DNA from: Bacteroidota bacterium | GTDB lineage: Bacteria > Bacteroidota > Bacteroidia > Chitinophagales > Saprospiraceae | Assembly (NCBI GenBank): GCA_018969455.1 | Contig: JAGWYI010000032.1 | Span: 1-15,327, forward strand | Length of the DNA: 15,327 nt | Direction of reading: 5' to 3' | Part shown: positions 13,389 through 15,327 of the stretch, piece by piece | How positions within the stretch are numbered: position 1 is the stretch's first letter | How the letters are laid out: each line of letters starts with the position of its first letter | The notes under the pieces: generated by a model | What the model saw: only the letters and a program-made list of their open reading frames with translations | Told to the model about the DNA's origin: nothing | The model's database searches: none | Translations under genes and position numbers: made by a program

Positions 13389-15327
13389 AATGTAGAAACC
13401 AAAGATACCCTTATGCCGTATTTGGCAACATTGGGATGGTCTAAATAGTTGAATCTTCGTATGTAATCAATTCGAATTAAACGTAATATGTTTGAGACAC
13501 CCACACTGGCTTCTACATAGGGTTTCTGATCCAGACTGTAGGAAATTGGGACACCGTTCGCATCGCTCGGAAACTTGAATAAACCGTTGTTTGCTCCAAT
13601 TTGAGGCTGATTTTGACGGGAAACACCACCATAAATCATTTTAAATGTACATACTTCTCTCATTTTCAATCGCCTAAATACAGGAATCTTGTTAAAGATG
13701 GCCCCGTGAAAATACTGCTCGGTCATGAACATGACATACCGGTCACTGATGAATTCCATAAAATTCATCAAATTGTAAGAAAAACTCAGGTTCAAATACG
13801 ATTGGTTGCCCCTGTGTACCGTCAGTAAAGGGTAGGGGGCCTGACCCAACAGAGCACCGGCTTCTATATAAGTGTAATTGTATCCTAAAGGCGGTGTATT
13901 GGTAAATTTGTAAAAACTCGCAGTCAATTCATGGTAATTGTATTGACCATTTAAAAAGCCGTTGATGGCACTGCTGTACCGTAAGGTTGCGATGTAATTA
14001 AAATCAATCAGCAGCCTGCCATTTGTACCCTGGTATATTTTCTCACCAGGCGCATAACGCAATTGGAGGAAGCCGGCAGTTGCCATTACCGGGCTGCCAA
14101 CAGGGTTTTCATCATTTACCGGTACGAATTGCAAGGCCCCAAGCGGGCGAATTTCCTGCCGGAGTATGCCTGTTTGGAAAGAAAAACGGTTTTCGTACTC
14201 TCTTTCGTATTGAATGTTTAACTTGTTGTTGTTTAGGAACTTATTGTTGGGTCCGCGTACAAAGGAGTTGCCCACATTGCTTCCGGTTCCCTGAAAGCTT
14301 TGGCCCGGAACGATCACATCATTCGATAAATTAACGCGAATCAGGTTATTGGGGAATTTGTTGAACTTTGAACCAGGAAGGGCATACACTCCGCCCAATC
14401 GATATTTCCATCGATCGTCTTTAAATCCATAGGCAGTATAGGCCTCCAGGCGAAATTGTTCACTGAATCCGGTACTGGTACGCCCGCCTACGCGCAGGCG
14501 GGAGCCTTCTACATCGTTAAACGCAAAAAAAGAGTTCAAAGGGCCTATTTCCAGTTTTTTGCCCATTGGAGAATAGGCGCCTATCAAAATATATAAAATT
14601 TTGGAAGTTATCTTATACAGTTTCGTCCGTTGCAAACTGTCCATGTTTGCGTAGGTGTTTGCTTCAGCTTGATTGAGCGGGGTAGGGCGATTGTCTGACC
14701 AAAACGCCGTATCCGATTTTTCAGCACCCCGCAGATAAACCAATTCCTCCACCGTATCAAACAGGGAATCGGGCAAGGGAACGTTAATCTCGGGATTCTG
14801 ATGCACCACCATTCTTTCAGCAAGCATACCCACACTTCCCTGGGTGATGCCCATGCTCACCTGATAGTTTTCTTTGGAAACAACCCATTTACCCGAAGGC
14901 AAATGCTGATATTCCTGGGTTATGCTCAAATCATTGACCCAGTTTAAATTAATTCGCGGATTTATGGTAAATTGAATACCTGTAACCGGGTAGCTGCTGT
15001 CAAGTGCAATGTACATTTCGCCCTGCAACAACATGTCGTATTTGTTGCGCGGATAAAACTCGAGGCGTACAATCTTTTTCCCGGCAACAAGCGTAGTGTC
15101 CTGCGGGTAGTATCGGTAAAACAAAGGGGCGTTTTTGGCAATCGGACTTAAAAATTGATCGGTAAGCAAGGTAATATAATTGTCGTAAATATCAATATCT
15201 TTGTATATGTACTGTAAGCCTCTATTCATGCCTGATTGATCCACCAATCCGGGAAATTTCACCGATTGAGATGCTTTGATGTATTTCCGCCATTTTTTAG
15301 GATTCGAAATGCTGTAAAAATCCATCA
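13385..15327 (-). CDS. DUF5686 family outer-membrane protein, C-terminal part (5' end outside window)
   Basis: About 647 residues are visible and the frame is open to the window edge. The ATG at 15325 is probably internal, since family members carry a signal peptide and a carboxypeptidase-like beta domain further upstream. The visible part has a mixed region (to about residue 200) with YYPQDTTLVAGKKIV, FYPRNKYDMLLQGEMYI and SYPVTGIQF. It then has many alternating beta strands typical of an outer-membrane barrel (GSRLRVGGRTSTGFS, YERE, FLQLRYAPGEKIYQG). The C-terminus is characteristic of DUF5686: PYVEASVGVSNILRLIRIDY, then RRFNYLDHPNV, ending in an aromatic Phe as barrel proteins do. The role is not known with certainty. 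Members are Bacteroidota-specific surface barrels, sometimes near TonB-type systems. The stop at 13385-13387 lies inside the end of tex, leaving no spacer for a terminator. Confidence 0.85.
   Translation of the reverse strand, partial: MDFYSISNPKKWRKYIKASQSVKFPGLVDQSGMNRGLQYIYKDIDIYDNYITLLTDQFLSPIAKNAPLFYRYYPQDTTLVAGKKIVRLEFYPRNKYDMLLQGEMYIALDSSYPVTGIQFTINPRINLNWVNDLSITQEYQHLPSGKWVVSKENYQVSMGITQGSVGMLAERMVVHQNPEINVPLPDSLFDTVEELVYLRGAEKSDTAFWSDNRPTPLNQAEANTYANMDSLQRTKLYKITSKILYILIGAYSPMGKKLEIGPLNSFFAFNDVEGSRLRVGGRTSTGFSEQFRLEAYTAYGFKDDRWKYRLGGVYALPGSKFNKFPNNLIRVNLSNDVIVPGQSFQGTGSNVGNSFVRGPNNKFLNNNKLNIQYEREYENRFSFQTGILRQEIRPLGALQFVPVNDENPVGSPVMATAGFLQLRYAPGEKIYQGTNGRLLIDFNYIATLRYSSAINGFLNGQYNYHELTASFYKFTNTPPLGYNYTYIEAGALLGQAPYPLLTVHRGNQSYLNLSFSYNLMNFMEFISDRYVMFMTEQYFHGAIFNKIPVFRRLKMREVCTFKMIYGGVSRQNQPQIGANNGLFKFPSDANGVPISYSLDQKPYVEASVGVSNILRLIRIDYIRRFNYLDHPNVAKYGIRVSLVSTF

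Noticed and set aside
14483..14502. GC-rich perfect hairpin CCCGCCT-acgcgc-AGGCGGG
   Set aside because: It lies inside the DUF5686 coding region and encodes a natural barrel strand (GSRLRVGGRTS). It could be a dispersed palindrome, but nothing here requires that.

Overview
The window looks like a chromosomal segment of a Bacteroidota bacterium, probably of the Saprospiraceae/Chitinophagaceae kind (inferred). The reasons are a secreted protein with a type IX secretion (T9SS) C-terminal sorting domain, a DUF5686-type outer-membrane barrel, promoter-like boxes matching the Bacteroidota -7 consensus TAnnTTTG, no Shine-Dalgarno sequences at the main starts, and multi-PAS kinases typical of the phylum. 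There are eight confident protein genes, two of them cut by the window edges, plus one probable unlisted small membrane protein. I see no rRNA, tRNA, CRISPR array, transposase or phage gene.

Layout. (1) 1-1734, plus strand: the C-terminal 577 residues of a large T9SS-exported surface protein. (2) 1735-2316: a non-coding-looking stretch with a strong bidirectional hairpin terminator and, on the minus strand, a 44-codon single-helix membrane ORF with its own TAnnTTTG box. (3) 2317-4081, minus strand: a two-component operon, with a NarL/LuxR-type response regulator followed by a membrane-anchored histidine kinase. (4) 4082-4397: a regulatory gap with the operon's promoter box, a long imperfect inverted repeat, and the terminator of the next gene. 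(5) 4398-5846, minus strand: a Thermus/Rickettsia-type NADP isocitrate dehydrogenase (icd) with its own promoter box. (6) 6001-10772, minus strand: a cytosolic histidine kinase of about 1450 residues with roughly seven PAS and two GAF domains, translationally coupled by an ATGA overlap to a single-domain receiver. (7) 10773-11264: a divergent intergenic region carrying a two-copy direct repeat of about 100 bp with 10-bp-phased AATC units and a perfect TTATCCACA nonamer in each copy. (8) 11265-13388, plus strand: the RNA-binding protein Tex. (9) 13385-15327, minus strand: the C-terminal part of a DUF5686 outer-membrane protein whose stop codon overlaps the tex stop tail to tail.

Function. Two separate phosphorelays, one transcriptional (kinase to LuxR-type regulator) and one ending in a stand-alone receiver, flank the TCA-cycle gene icd. 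The sequence does not show that they regulate icd. Everything else is housekeeping (icd, tex) or cell-envelope (T9SS cargo, DUF5686). I found no convincing previously undescribed multi-gene system. The least explained elements are the phased direct repeat, the inverted repeat upstream of the LuxR-type regulator, and the small membrane ORF.
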